Origin: Zhongshania aliphaticivorans
GTDB taxonomy: Bacteria > Pseudomonadota > Gammaproteobacteria > Pseudomonadales > Spongiibacteraceae
Direction of reading: 5' to 3'
Length of the DNA: 64,000 nt
NCBI RefSeq assembly: GCF_902705875.1
Contig: NZ_CACSIK010000004.1
Coordinates: 134,121 to 198,120, forward strand
A program made the translations under genes and the position numbers. The notes beneath the pieces were generated by a model. It was not told where the DNA came from, searched no databases, and saw only the letters and a program-made list of their open reading frames with translations. This document shows, in pieces, positions 19,371-29,199 of this stretch; position 1 is the first letter of the stretch, and every line of letters starts with the position of its first letter.

Positions 19371-21149
19371 ATGTCCGGCAAAATAGTCAAAACAGGCCCG
19401 TTAGATACGTCGTTTTTATTGAAAAAATTGGTAGATGACGGCGTGTTAGATTCCGCTGTGGCCAAGCGGATTCGGCCTAATCCGCCTTCTGTAGGCGATA
19501 AAACTCAACATGTTTTGAGCTACCTTGTGAGCGCCCAATTACCTGATGCGAGCCGCGCTGGGCGACTGCTCAATATGGATCGCTTATTAGAATGGTTGTC
19601 AGGCTATTGTGATCAGCTACCGCAGCGCATTGACCCATTAAAGATTGATGTGCCCGCTGTTACCGAGGTGATGTCCTTTGCCTTTGCTCAGCGCCATCGG
19701 ATTTTGGCGGTAGAGGTGACACCACAAGAAGTGGTCATTGCCGGTGGCGAGCCTTTTATTTCTGCATGGGAAAACGATTTACAACAAGTGGTGCGCCGAC
19801 CAATTCGGCGGGTACTTGCAGACCCAGAAGCGATAGATCGATTTACGGTCGAATTTTATAGCTTGGCAAAATCCGTGCGCGGGGCTAGTGGTAATAGCAA
19901 GCAAAGCGGCCATGTTAACGCCAACCTTGAGCAATTATTAGAAATTAGCAAACTCAAAGATGTCGACGCGAATGATGGCCATGTCGTCAATATAGTCGAC
20001 TGGTTATTGCAGTATGCCTATGATCAGCGTGCGAGTGATATCCATATTGAGCCGCGTCGTGATCAAGGTAATGTCCGTTTCCGAATTGATGGCGTGTTAT
20101 ACAATGTATACGAATTACCTGCGTCGGTCCTCACGGCGGTGGTGAGCCGCTTGAAAATTCTTGGCCGCATGGATGTGGCAGAAAAACGTCGGCCACAGGA
20201 TGGTCGATTAAAAACCAAAAATTCTGCTGGCGATGAAATTGAGCTGCGCCTGTCGACCTTGCCCACCGCGTTTGGTGAAAAAATGGTGATGCGCATTTTT
20301 GATCCAGAAGTGTTGCTGCGCAGCTTTGATGAGCTGGGTTTGCGGGGCGATGATCGTCAGCGCTGGAACAGTATGATTCAGGCGCCTCATGGCATTGTCT
20401 TGGTCACCGGCCCAACAGGTTCAGGAAAAACCACCACGCTGTACTCTAGTCTTAAACAGATTGCGACCAGCGAGGTGAATGTCTGCACGATTGAAGACCC
20501 CATTGAGATGGTCGAGGACGCCTTTAACCAAATGCAGGTGCAGCACAATATAAACCTTGATTTTGCCGGTGGGGTGCGCGCCTTACTTAGGCAAGACCCA
20601 GATATTATTATGATTGGCGAGATTCGCGATCTAGAAACGGCAGAGATGGCGATTCAAGCAGCACTGACCGGTCATTTAGTCATCTCTACGCTCCATACTA
20701 ATGATGCCCCCTCGGCAGTAACCCGACTTTTGGAATTAGGGGTTCCCGCGTATTTGATTCGTGCGACAGTGCTGGGCGTCATGGCACAGCGTTTGGTTAG
20801 AAGTTTGTGTCCGCATTGTAAAGAGCCCGTTGCCTTGGACGAGGCGGCATGGGCTACCTTGATAGCACCATGGAAAGTTAACCCTCCGGCGGAAACCTAT
20901 CATGCTCCCGGTTGTTTAGAATGTCGAAATACCGGGTTTTATGGTCGTCAGGGCATATACGAAATATTGTCGGTTGAGGGGCAGATTCAGGCAGCTATTG
21001 GCGATGATGTTGAGCTTGAAAATTTGCGCAGAATGGCCATGAAAAAGGGCATGCGCACGCTCAGGTTGAGCGGTGCCCAAAAAGTAGCGAGGGGCGAAAC
21101 CACCATTGCTGAGGTTTTACGGGTTGCGCCTCCAGTACAGATGAGTTGA
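19371..21149 (+). CDS. GspE/PilB-type secretion ATPase (orphan)
   Basis: A 592-residue type II secretion/type IV pilus ATPase. The C-terminal ATPase has Walker A GPTGSGKT (residues 347-354), Asp-box with CTIEDPIE, Walker B IIMIGEIRDLETAEMA and the His-box TGHLVISTLHTNDA; a four-Cys zinc motif (LCPHC near 480 and CLEC near 515) marks the GspE/PilB group rather than PilT. The N-terminal 170 residues are a divergent N1/N2 region. I start at ATG 19371; an upstream frame to 19323 lacks support. No gspF, pilC, pilin or secretin gene is nearby, so its machine must be elsewhere. It precedes glnE by 33 bases. Confidence 0.85.
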   Translation: MSGKIVKTGPLDTSFLLKKLVDDGVLDSAVAKRIRPNPPSVGDKTQHVLSYLVSAQLPDASRAGRLLNMDRLLEWLSGYCDQLPQRIDPLKIDVPAVTEVMSFAFAQRHRILAVEVTPQEVVIAGGEPFISAWENDLQQVVRRPIRRVLADPEAIDRFTVEFYSLAKSVRGASGNSKQSGHVNANLEQLLEISKLKDVDANDGHVVNIVDWLLQYAYDQRASDIHIEPRRDQGNVRFRIDGVLYNVYELPASVLTAVVSRLKILGRMDVAEKRRPQDGRLKTKNSAGDEIELRLSTLPTAFGEKMVMRIFDPEVLLRSFDELGLRGDDRQRWNSMIQAPHGIVLVTGPTGSGKTTTLYSSLKQIATSEVNVCTIEDPIEMVEDAFNQMQVQHNINLDFAGGVRALLRQDPDIIMIGEIRDLETAEMAIQAALTGHLVISTLHTNDAPSAVTRLLELGVPAYLIRATVLGVMAQRLVRSLCPHCKEPVALDEAAWATLIAPWKVNPPAETYHAPGCLECRNTGFYGRQGIYEILSVEGQIQAAIGDDVELENLRRMAMKKGMRTLRLSGAQKVARGETTIAEVLRVAPPVQMS

Positions 21150-21182
21150 ATGAACAATAATAAACGCTAAGGGTTTGCGGAA

Positions 21183-24107
21183 ATGACACTGCCAAGTGGG
21201 TATCAACGGTTAGAAATCTCGACAGAAGAATTGCCAGCAGTATTGGCCGAAGAAGTCGAGCTGCATTGGCTGAATCTGTTCGAGCGCTGTGAACCGGCGC
21301 AGCGAGCGTGGTACCAGACGTTTTCAGCGTCAGATTGCCGGCAGCAATTGTTAACGGCTTTTGCGTGCAGTCCGGCCCTGGCAGAGCTGTGTGCACGACA
21401 TCCAGCATGGCTGCCAGAATTAATACTAAGTAAGGAGATTGAAACAGCGTTGCCAGAGAGTGCGTGGCGTGATGCGCTGCGTCGCTTATGTGCGGAGTGC
21501 GATAATGCTGATGCACTTGCCAAATGTCTTCGAGACTTTCGAAATCGGCATTGGTTGCGCATTGTGTGGCGGGATGTAAACCGCTTAGCGACACTGGAAG
21601 ACACCCTAAGGGATTTGTCTGCGCTTGCCGATGCTTGTGTTGATGAGGCATTAACCGTATTGCATCAGCAGCTGGTAGCCGAGCGCGGCGAGCCACAAGC
21701 TGCCGATGGCACACCACAGCAGTTGGTGGTTATTGCAATGGGTAAATTGGGCGCAGGGGAATTAAATCTGTCCTCTGATATAGACCTTATTTTTGCTTAC
21801 CCTCATGCCGGTAGTACTGTTGGCGCTAGCCGCAGCGATGATAACCAAGCGTTTTTTATTCGCCTTGGTCAGCGCCTAATAAAAGCGCTGGATACCCGAA
21901 CGCCCGATGGTTTTGTGTTTAGAGTGGATATGCGTCTGCGTCCCTATGGGCAAAGTGGCCCGCTGGTAATTAGTTTTGATGCGCTTGAAGAGTATTATCA
22001 AAATCAAGGTCGTGACTGGGAGCGCTATGCCTTAATTAAAGCGCGATGTATTGCTGGGGATCGCGATGAGGGTGAGCGTTTACTTACTCAGTTGCGGCCC
22101 TTCGTTTACCGCCGTTATTTGGATTTCTCAGCCATCGAATCGCTGCGAGATATGAAGTCGATGATTCAGCGTGAGGTTGTCAGGCGTCAGCTCCAAGATA
22201 ATATTAAACTCGGTTCTGGTGGCATTCGTGAGATTGAGTTTATTGCCCAGTGTTTTCAATTGATTCGTGGTGGTCAGGAGCAGGCATTACAAGCACTTCA
22301 GTTGCAAGTCATCCTTCCAGAGCTGGCCAATATGGCTTACCTTCCGTCGCAGGTTGTAGACGAATTGCAGCAGGCATATCGCTTCTTACGCAATACTGAG
22401 CACGCGATTCAAGCGTGGCGAGACGAGCAAACTCAGCAGCTGCCGGATTCTGGTGTCGCGCTAACAGCCCTGAGTGTGGCGATGGGGTTTGGTGATGATA
22501 TTGAGGCATTCCAACAATGTTTGGCCCAGCATCGAGAGCGCGTTGCAACTCATTTTGCGAATGTGATTGCACCGCCGGAAGTGGAACCTAGCGTTCAGCA
22601 TCTAAGTAATAATCGCTGGCGAGCCATGCTCGATGATCTAGATCAAGACAAAGTGCGTGACACCTTGGTCGAGGCGGGGTTTGGTGACGACGCCACAGAG
22701 GCGGCCCGCTTGCTGGTTGCCTTGCTAGGCGGTGCTAGCGTGCTGCGAATGCAGAATCGTGGTCGTGATCGCTTATATGACTTTCTACCGCTGATCTTAG
22801 AAGATTTGTGTGAGGCCGATTCACCTGCGGCCACCTTGCTGCGAGTGATTCCGCTCATCGAAGCCGTACTCCGTCGAACTGCTTATTTAGTGTTGCTTAT
22901 AGAAAACCCCGGCGCGCGTGGGCGCTTGGTCAAGCTCTGTGATGCCAGTCCTTGGATTGCTCGGCAACTGTCCGCGCAGCCGGTATTGTTGGATGAATTA
23001 TTGGATGCCGATAGTTTATACACCGTGCCGGAAAAAGCGGGTTTGGTCAGTGAGCTTCGGCAGCGTCTGCTGCGCATTGAAAAGGATGATTTAGAAGCAC
23101 AGATGGAAGCCTTGCGACATTTTCGTTTGGCTCATGTTTTGAAAGTTGCGGCGTCAGAGGTCACAGGTAGCTTACCGTTAATGAAGGTGAGTGATTATTT
23201 GACTTATATTGCGGAAGTAGTACTTGATGCTGTATTGGATATTGCTTGGCAAAACTTAGTTGATAAGCATGGCAGCCCGGTGCCGCTGGGGGATGATCAG
23301 CGGCATTTTCTTATATTGGGTTACGGTAAGTTGGGTGGCCTAGAGCTGGGTTATAGCTCAGATCTTGACCTCGTGTTTTTGCATGACTTGCCTTCTGATT
23401 GTGTCAGTGATGGCGACCGGCCTTTGGATGCGGGCTCGTTTTTTACGCGATTAGGTCAGCGCATTATTCATATTCTTACCGCGACGACTCGGTTGGGGGC
23501 TTTGTACGAGGTCGATATGCGTTTGCGACCCTCCGGTAATTCTGGCTTGTTGGTGTCCTCCTTCACGGCATTTAGTGACTACCAGCACAGCCAGGCATGG
23601 ACATGGGAACACCAGGCCTTGGTAAGAGTGCGAGCGGTGGCGGGGGACGAAATACTAGCTCAAAAATTCAATACGCTGCGGGCCGAAATTCTTGCTAAAT
23701 CGCGCGACATTTTGGTGCTTAGGGACGAAGTCGTCGGAATGCGACAGAAAATGCGTGACCACCTGCTGTCTGCGAGTGATAAAAATGCAGAATTTGACCT
23801 TAAACAAGGTACAGGAGGTATCGTTGATATTGAATTTATGGTGCAATATGCCGTTTTAGCATGGTCACAACAACACCCACCGCTTACTCATTACACTGAT
23901 AACATTCGCATACTGGAATCCTTGGCTGAACAAGGGCTGGTTTCAGCAGCGGATACCCGGATACTGATTGACGCTTACAAGGCGTTCCGCAGTCAGGCGC
24001 ATCGCCTCAGCTTACAAGAGCAAAAAGGGTTGATAGCCGATACGGCACTGGGTACAGAGCGGGAAATTGTCAGCCGTTTCTGGCAGCAACTGATGTTGTC
24101 TCCATAA
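21183..24107 (+). CDS. glnE: Glutamine synthetase adenylyltransferase / deadenylase
   Basis: A 974-residue bifunctional enzyme that attaches AMP to, and removes it from, glutamine synthetase in response to PII and glutamine. Two nucleotidyltransferase domains are seen: the N-terminal removase with GKLGAGELNLSSDIDLIF (about residues 186-203) and the C-terminal transferase with GYGKLGGLELGYSSDLDLVF (about 712-731), each with the DxD metal pair. Length is close to E. coli GlnE (946). It is followed by ilvE after 36 bases, the same order as in Pseudomonas. Confidence 0.96.
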   Translation: MTLPSGYQRLEISTEELPAVLAEEVELHWLNLFERCEPAQRAWYQTFSASDCRQQLLTAFACSPALAELCARHPAWLPELILSKEIETALPESAWRDALRRLCAECDNADALAKCLRDFRNRHWLRIVWRDVNRLATLEDTLRDLSALADACVDEALTVLHQQLVAERGEPQAADGTPQQLVVIAMGKLGAGELNLSSDIDLIFAYPHAGSTVGASRSDDNQAFFIRLGQRLIKALDTRTPDGFVFRVDMRLRPYGQSGPLVISFDALEEYYQNQGRDWERYALIKARCIAGDRDEGERLLTQLRPFVYRRYLDFSAIESLRDMKSMIQREVVRRQLQDNIKLGSGGIREIEFIAQCFQLIRGGQEQALQALQLQVILPELANMAYLPSQVVDELQQAYRFLRNTEHAIQAWRDEQTQQLPDSGVALTALSVAMGFGDDIEAFQQCLAQHRERVATHFANVIAPPEVEPSVQHLSNNRWRAMLDDLDQDKVRDTLVEAGFGDDATEAARLLVALLGGASVLRMQNRGRDRLYDFLPLILEDLCEADSPAATLLRVIPLIEAVLRRTAYLVLLIENPGARGRLVKLCDASPWIARQLSAQPVLLDELLDADSLYTVPEKAGLVSELRQRLLRIEKDDLEAQMEALRHFRLAHVLKVAASEVTGSLPLMKVSDYLTYIAEVVLDAVLDIAWQNLVDKHGSPVPLGDDQRHFLILGYGKLGGLELGYSSDLDLVFLHDLPSDCVSDGDRPLDAGSFFTRLGQRIIHILTATTRLGALYEVDMRLRPSGNSGLLVSSFTAFSDYQHSQAWTWEHQALVRVRAVAGDEILAQKFNTLRAEILAKSRDILVLRDEVVGMRQKMRDHLLSASDKNAEFDLKQGTGGIVDIEFMVQYAVLAWSQQHPPLTHYTDNIRILESLAEQGLVSAADTRILIDAYKAFRSQAHRLSLQEQKGLIADTALGTEREIVSRFWQQLMLSP

Positions 24108-24143
24108 TAGTAATTGCCTGTATTTGTTGAGGAGTAAGACGCG

Positions 24144-25070
24144 ATGTCTATGGCTGATCGTGATGGCCTGATTTGGTTTGATGGTGAAATGGTTCCTTGG
24201 CGTGATGCGCGGGTTCATGTTTTAACGCACACGCTGCATTACGGAATGGGTGTGTTTGAGGGCGTGCGAGCGTATCAAACAAAAGATCAAGGTACCTGCA
24301 TATTTCGTATGCAAGAACATACTGACCGTTTATTCCGCTCTGCACATATTATGCGTATGGACATGAACGTGACGAAAGAGCAGGTCAATGAGGCGCAACG
24401 TGCGGTTGTTCGTGAAAATGGCTTAGAGGAAGCGTATTTGCGCCCCATGTGCTTTTACGGCTCAGAAGGCATGGGTTTACGTGCTGACAACCTTAAAATG
24501 CACACCATTGTTGCAGCATGGGACTGGCCTAGTTATATGAGCCCTGAGGCTCGTGATATGGGCATAAAAGTACGTTGCTCATCTTACACGCGCCACCACG
24601 TAAATATTTCTATGTGTAAGGCCAAAGCAAACGGCCACTACATCAATTCGATGTTAGCGTTGCGTGAAGCCTTAGATAGCGGCTGTGAAGAAGCGTTATT
24701 GCTAGACAATGAAGGTTATGTTGCAGAAGGCAGCGGCGAGAATATCTTTATTGTTCGCAACGGAAAATTGTTTACCCCTGAGTTAACGAGCTGCTTGGAT
24801 GGTATTACGCGCAATACTATTTTCGAATTTGCCAATGAACTGGGCTTAGAGGTTGAGGAAAAACGTATCACTCGTGATGAAGTATACGTGGCCGATGAGG
24901 CTTTCTTTACCGGCACAGCGGCAGAGGTCTTGCCAATTCGTGAGCTTGATGGGCGTGTTATTGGTTCGGGTTCCCGCGGTCCGGTGACTAATTTGCTGCA
25001 AAATATGTATTTTGATCAAGTTAAAGGGCGCCGTGAAGAGTTTCCTGAATGGCTGACAGCCGTACGCTAA
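24144..25070 (+). CDS. ilvE: Branched-chain amino acid aminotransferase
   Basis: A 308-residue fold-type IV PLP enzyme, last step of Leu, Ile and Val synthesis. It begins DRDGLIWFDGEMVPW with THTLHYGMGVFEGVRAY, has the PLP lysine in MCKAKANGHYINSMLA (about residue 160) and LLDNEGYVAEGSGENIF, and the C-terminal FFTGTAAEVLPI. ATG at 24144 follows GAGGAG. It lies downstream of glnE and immediately before the polysaccharide region, a Pseudomonas-like position next to LPS core genes. Confidence 0.96.
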   Translation: MSMADRDGLIWFDGEMVPWRDARVHVLTHTLHYGMGVFEGVRAYQTKDQGTCIFRMQEHTDRLFRSAHIMRMDMNVTKEQVNEAQRAVVRENGLEEAYLRPMCFYGSEGMGLRADNLKMHTIVAAWDWPSYMSPEARDMGIKVRCSSYTRHHVNISMCKAKANGHYINSMLALREALDSGCEEALLLDNEGYVAEGSGENIFIVRNGKLFTPELTSCLDGITRNTIFEFANELGLEVEEKRITRDEVYVADEAFFTGTAAEVLPIRELDGRVIGSGSRGPVTNLLQNMYFDQVKGRREEFPEWLTAVR

Positions 25071-25090
25071 TTAGCCCCTTCATTACTTGT

Positions 25091-25111
25091 TGCCGCAGCT
25101 TTGCTGCGGCA
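25091..25111. terminator. Hairpin between ilvE and lipoprotein gene
   Basis: TGCCGCAGC / GCTGCGGCA with a short TTT loop lies 20 bases after ilvE and immediately before the end of the convergent lipoprotein gene. No clean T run on either side, so it may be a weak terminator for both. Confidence 0.5.
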
Positions 25112-25112
25112 G

Positions 25113-25508
25113 CTACTGCTTGTCTTCTTTTAGTTTGTATCTGCATTCACCGCGAATAAGTACTTCGTTTAGTACGGCGTAGTTATCCATGATTACATAG
25201 CCTGCGGGACAGTATTCTTTAAGCTTAGGGTTTTGCTCTAAATCGCGAAGTGCTTGCTGTATTAGTGATTCATTGTCTTTACTGGGCTTATCTGCGCCGT
25301 TGCCACGTCGATTCCTATTCGTTATTGCGCGTGTTTTTTCGCGAAATAAAGGTTGGCTATAAGTGAAGAGTCGAATATCGCCGGTTTTTATTGAGGAGGT
25401 AAATTTTCCTGCAGGTTTTGGCCTTTCAGGGTTGTTGCTGCAGCTTGTAAGCCCTAAAAAAACGACGAATATAAAAATATAGGGGTAAGAATTTAAGCGT
25501 CGCTGCAT
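25113..25508 (-). CDS. Small hypothetical lipoprotein
   Basis: A 131-residue protein with a lipoprotein signal: basic start MQRRLNSY, hydrophobic core and lipobox LTSC with Cys23. The mature part is charged, with a Lys/Arg/Asn-rich middle and a C-terminal half containing two further cysteines (EYCPAGY and RGECRYK) that could form a disulfide. It is convergent with ilvE and divergent from the glycosyltransferase at 25806 with a gap of 297 bases. No family recognised. Confidence 0.6.
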   Translation of the reverse strand: MQRRLNSYPYIFIFVVFLGLTSCSNNPERPKPAGKFTSSIKTGDIRLFTYSQPLFREKTRAITNRNRRGNGADKPSKDNESLIQQALRDLEQNPKLKEYCPAGYVIMDNYAVLNEVLIRGECRYKLKEDKQ

Positions 25509-25805
25509 TATGAAAATATTCTCTATGGCGAATTTTGAGCAGTTTTGAGTTTAACATGACAAAGTCTTAATGCTAGATGATTGGCTCGTTAATCATCGTT
25601 GCTAGATTTATATCCACCTCGTGGTTAGAATCCTGTTACTACACGAACGGCATTCACCCTATTTAGTATCTTGCAGCACTAAATGTGACTCTCGATATGA
25701 CCTCTGTAGCCATAAAAGGGTTCCGCATTTATAGCGCGGTGCACAGAGTTTTGAAATAGCCAGAATCCGAATAACCGTAATCACAATAATAGCGACATCG
25801 TTTTT

Positions 25806-27125
25806 ATGCCGTCAGATTCAGCCATTGCAACCCAGTCTTCTATTCAGCCAGTCAAAGCTGATGTTACCCCTCTGAAAGAGGCGCGGCCAAGGCGGGCCCT
25901 AAAAGTATGCTTACTTGGCTATCGGAGTGCGCCTTACGGCGGTGGCCAGGGCATTTATCTTAAGTACCTAAGCAAGGCACTGGTGGACGCGGGGCATCAG
26001 GTTGACGTGATTTCAGGTCAGCCCTATCCGCACTTAGATTCGCGTGTGAACCTAATCAAAATGCCGGGGATGAATTTGTTTGAAACGGGCTTGGGCTCAA
26101 TTCGTCCTCATCATCTTACGTCGTTAACGAATATTTACGAATGGATGGGCAAGCTCACAGGTGCATTCTCTGAGCCCTATTGCTTTGGTCGCCGGGTGCT
26201 GAAATATTTAAAAGAGCATGGCCGTCACTACGATATTATCCACGATAACCAGTGTTTAAGTTATGGCATGCTGGCTTTGCAAAAGCAGGGCTTTCCACTG
26301 ATTACAACCATACATCATCCTATCACCAGTGATTTGAATATCGCCTTGAAGGCAGCTAATTCATGGACTGAGCGCGTACTAATTCGCCGCTGGCACAGTT
26401 TTTTGATTATGCAGCGTAAGGTGGCTCGTGAGCTGCATCATGTGGTGACAGTATCAGAGCGCTCCCGTATGGATATTGCTGCTGCATTTGATATGCAGCC
26501 TGCGGGAATTAGCTTGGTTCACTGCGGCATTGATACCGAAGAATTTAAGCCGCTCGATCATATTGTTAAGAACCCCAATCGAGTGATGGCGACGGTGTCG
26601 TCAGATCAGCCCCTTAAAGGGATGCGCTATTTGCTAGAAGCGGTGGCTGCCGTCGTACCAAAATACCCAGACCTTGAGCTGCTTTTAGTGGGAACACCAA
26701 GAGAAGACGGTGAAAGTGGCCAATTGATCCGCAAGCTGGGTATTTCAAAGCATATTCGGGCTGTTAGCGGTATTAGCACTGAAGACCTTGTGAAATATTA
26801 TAACGAGGCCTCTGTGGTTGTGGTGCCCTCGGTATACGAAGGATTTGGTTTGCCAGCTGGAGAGGCAATGGCCTGTGGTACGGCGTTGATTTCTACCGAC
26901 GGCGGTGCGCTACCCGAAGTCGTGGGTGATGCGGCGATACAAGTCCCAGTCCGCAATAGTGCCGCTATAGCTGAGGTTTTAGAAACCCTATTGGCATCAC
27001 CGGCATGGCGGGATGAGTTGGCTGTAGCTGGCCGAGCAAGAATTGAAGAATTGTTTTGCTGGACACGCGCAGCTCAGCAAATGACGAACTACTACTGGCA
27101 GGTGATACAACGTGAAAACGGTTGA
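25806..27125 (+). CDS. Glycosyltransferase family 4
   Basis: A 439-residue GT-B retaining glycosyltransferase. After a 30-residue polar lead, the N-terminal Rossmann domain starts KVCLLGYRSAPYGGGQGIYLKYL; the C-terminal GT1/GT4 domain has VPSVYEGFGLPAGEAMACGT, the E-x7-E nucleotide-sugar signature near residue 345. It should add a sugar from a nucleotide donor to a lipid-linked or LPS acceptor at the inner membrane; the acceptor is unknown. It starts a tight three-gene set: the methyltransferase start overlaps it by 14 bases. The ribosome binding site is weak. Confidence 0.82.
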   Translation: MPSDSAIATQSSIQPVKADVTPLKEARPRRALKVCLLGYRSAPYGGGQGIYLKYLSKALVDAGHQVDVISGQPYPHLDSRVNLIKMPGMNLFETGLGSIRPHHLTSLTNIYEWMGKLTGAFSEPYCFGRRVLKYLKEHGRHYDIIHDNQCLSYGMLALQKQGFPLITTIHHPITSDLNIALKAANSWTERVLIRRWHSFLIMQRKVARELHHVVTVSERSRMDIAAAFDMQPAGISLVHCGIDTEEFKPLDHIVKNPNRVMATVSSDQPLKGMRYLLEAVAAVVPKYPDLELLLVGTPREDGESGQLIRKLGISKHIRAVSGISTEDLVKYYNEASVVVVPSVYEGFGLPAGEAMACGTALISTDGGALPEVVGDAAIQVPVRNSAAIAEVLETLLASPAWRDELAVAGRARIEELFCWTRAAQQMTNYYWQVIQRENG

Positions 27126-27828
27126 TTTTCGTCATTTTAAACTTAATTCAGGCGATAAAATTTTAGATTTGGGTTGTGGTGAAGGTCGGCATGTTATTTC
27201 GGCCTATGTCGAGGCAGATGTCACCGCTATTGGTGTTGATTTGTGTTTGCGTGATTTGCAAACCGCGCAGAGTCGATTCACTGATTTCTGTGTGAATGAT
27301 CAAGCTGATAGAGCTTTTGGTTTGGCTAATGGTGACGCCATGCAATTGCCGTTTGCGGATAATACCTTCGATAAGATTATTTGCTCAGAGGTCTTAGAGC
27401 ATATTCCCGATTATCATGCGGTTCTGGTAGAGATCGAGCGGGTGCTTAAACCCGGTGGCTTATTCTGTGCCAGCGTGCCCAGAGCGTGGCCAGAAAAAAT
27501 ATGTTGGGCGCTCAGTGAGGCTTATCACAAAGTAGAGGGTGGCCATTTACGTATTTTTAAAGCCAGCGACCTGCGTAAACAAATACAGAGCTTGGGTTTT
27601 CGGTTTTACCGTCGACATTGGGCACATGCCTTGCATTCGCCATACTGGTGGCTGAAATGCGCGTTTTGGAACAACCAAGACGCTAATCCCATCATTAAGC
27701 AGTACCACCGATTTCTAGTGTGGGACTTGATGGACAAGCCACGGTTTACACGAACCTTAGAAGCTGGGTTAAACCCAGTATTAGGTAAGTCAGTCGTAAT
27801 GTATTTTGAAAAGGCCAAAGTGCTATGA
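27112..27828 (+). CDS. Class I SAM-dependent methyltransferase
   Basis: A 238-residue methyltransferase with motif I LDLGCGEGRH (about residues 20-29), the acidic loop GVDLCLRDL and post-motif ICSEVLEHIPDY with VERVLKPGGLF-like motif III, as in Methyltransf_11 proteins. GTG start at 27112, 14 bases inside the glycosyltransferase gene; its own stop overlaps the next ATG (ATGA, 27825-27828). Context points to methylation of a sugar or lipid in a surface glycan; substrate unknown. Confidence 0.82.
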   Translation: MKTVDFRHFKLNSGDKILDLGCGEGRHVISAYVEADVTAIGVDLCLRDLQTAQSRFTDFCVNDQADRAFGLANGDAMQLPFADNTFDKIICSEVLEHIPDYHAVLVEIERVLKPGGLFCASVPRAWPEKICWALSEAYHKVEGGHLRIFKASDLRKQIQSLGFRFYRRHWAHALHSPYWWLKCAFWNNQDANPIIKQYHRFLVWDLMDKPRFTRTLEAGLNPVLGKSVVMYFEKAKVL

Positions 27829-28910
27829 GTGGACTGTTTTTGAGCAAAGGCCTATTCCCAGAGGAGTTTTTTAGGCCGACGGTAGAGTTTTTGCTACGGG
27901 CTCAGCAGGCAGACGGCAGCATTCCTTGGTTTGATGGCGGCCATTGCGACCCTTGGGATCATGTTGAGTCGGCAATGGGGCTTAGTATTGGCGGAGAATA
28001 CACGGCAGCAGAAAACGCTTACCGCTGGTTAAAGAATTCTCAACTTGACGATGGCAGTTGGTGGGCAGCGTATCGGGCTGGTGAAGTTGAGAACCAAGAG
28101 CGTCGTGAAACCAATTTTGTTGCGTATATTGCTACTGGTATTTGGCATCATTATTTAATCAGCAAAAACACGACGTTTTTACGTGAGATGTGGCCCTGTG
28201 TTCAAGGAGCGATTGGCTTTGTGCTCCAGCAGCAATCCTCCCATGGCGAAATAAATTGGGCGGTGAATGCTAAGGGCGAATCGATGGTTGATGCGCTTGT
28301 TACCGGTTGCTCATCTATTTATAAAAGCCTTGAATGCGCGGTGAATATTTCGGTTGTTATCGGCGACCCACGCGCAGATTGGCGAGATGCCAGAGTTGCA
28401 TTGGGCAATGCTCTCCGTAACAAGCCAGAGCGTTTTGATCGCACTTGGGAAAGCAAATCTCGCTACTCCATGGACTGGTTTTACCCCGTGCTTACAGGCG
28501 CCGTGCCTGCGGCTAAAGCCGGTGCGCATTTGCAACATCGCTGGGACGAATTTGTAGAGCAGGGTATGGGTTGCCGCTGTGTATCAGACGAGCCTTGGGT
28601 GACTGTAGCCGAGTCCTGTGAATTAACTATGGCCCTGCTGGCTGCTGGCGATCACGCCCGTGCAGTGATGGTGTATAGCTGGTTACATCAGTGGCGCGAC
28701 AGTCGCGGTGAATACTGGACTGGCTATCAATTTGTTGAAGACCTTTTGTGGCCAGACGAGCGGCCAACATGGACCGCGGCGGCTATTCTGCTTGCAGCAG
28801 ATGCGCTCACCGAGCACACTGCCGCTCATCATTTATTTAATCAAGTTCGTCTTTTAGATGTGAGCGCGGCAAGTCGTCAACAACAAGCTGGTCGAGTACG
28901 GTCTTGGTGA
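27825..28910 (+). CDS. Alpha/alpha-barrel (prenyltransferase/squalene-cyclase-like) protein
   Basis: A 361-residue protein built of helical repeats with QW-like motifs: QQADGSIPWFDGG near residue 28, SQLDDGSWWAAY near 70, and weaker copies further on (DSRGEYWTGY near 300). This is the alpha/alpha toroid pattern shared by terpene cyclases, prenyltransferases and some glycan enzymes. The DxDD acid motif of cyclases is not seen, so a cyclase reaction is unlikely. It is translationally coupled to the methyltransferase (ATGA overlap). A role in lipid-linked glycan handling is inference. Confidence 0.65.
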   Translation: MSGLFLSKGLFPEEFFRPTVEFLLRAQQADGSIPWFDGGHCDPWDHVESAMGLSIGGEYTAAENAYRWLKNSQLDDGSWWAAYRAGEVENQERRETNFVAYIATGIWHHYLISKNTTFLREMWPCVQGAIGFVLQQQSSHGEINWAVNAKGESMVDALVTGCSSIYKSLECAVNISVVIGDPRADWRDARVALGNALRNKPERFDRTWESKSRYSMDWFYPVLTGAVPAAKAGAHLQHRWDEFVEQGMGCRCVSDEPWVTVAESCELTMALLAAGDHARAVMVYSWLHQWRDSRGEYWTGYQFVEDLLWPDERPTWTAAAILLAADALTEHTAAHHLFNQVRLLDVSAASRQQQAGRVRSW

Positions 28911-29199
28911 TTTTCTCAGTACGTCAAAAATAAGTGCCTGAGTGACGCTAGCTGGAAAGTACTTAGAAAATGGATTGTAGTTTGAGGTATAGGGATATCC
29001 GCAAGTCAATATGCGCCTGCATGCCTATTCTGCTTATACACTTTAGCGGTGTTATCTGAAAACAGATTGCCAATGCTCTACGACGAACATTATAGTTGCG
29101 GCAAAATATTACGGTAAGCTCCCTAGGCTGGCTTTCCACTTGCCCCGCCTCCCCGTAGTATCAACAAAGATTGTATTCAACGAAGGTCTGACTTTATTC

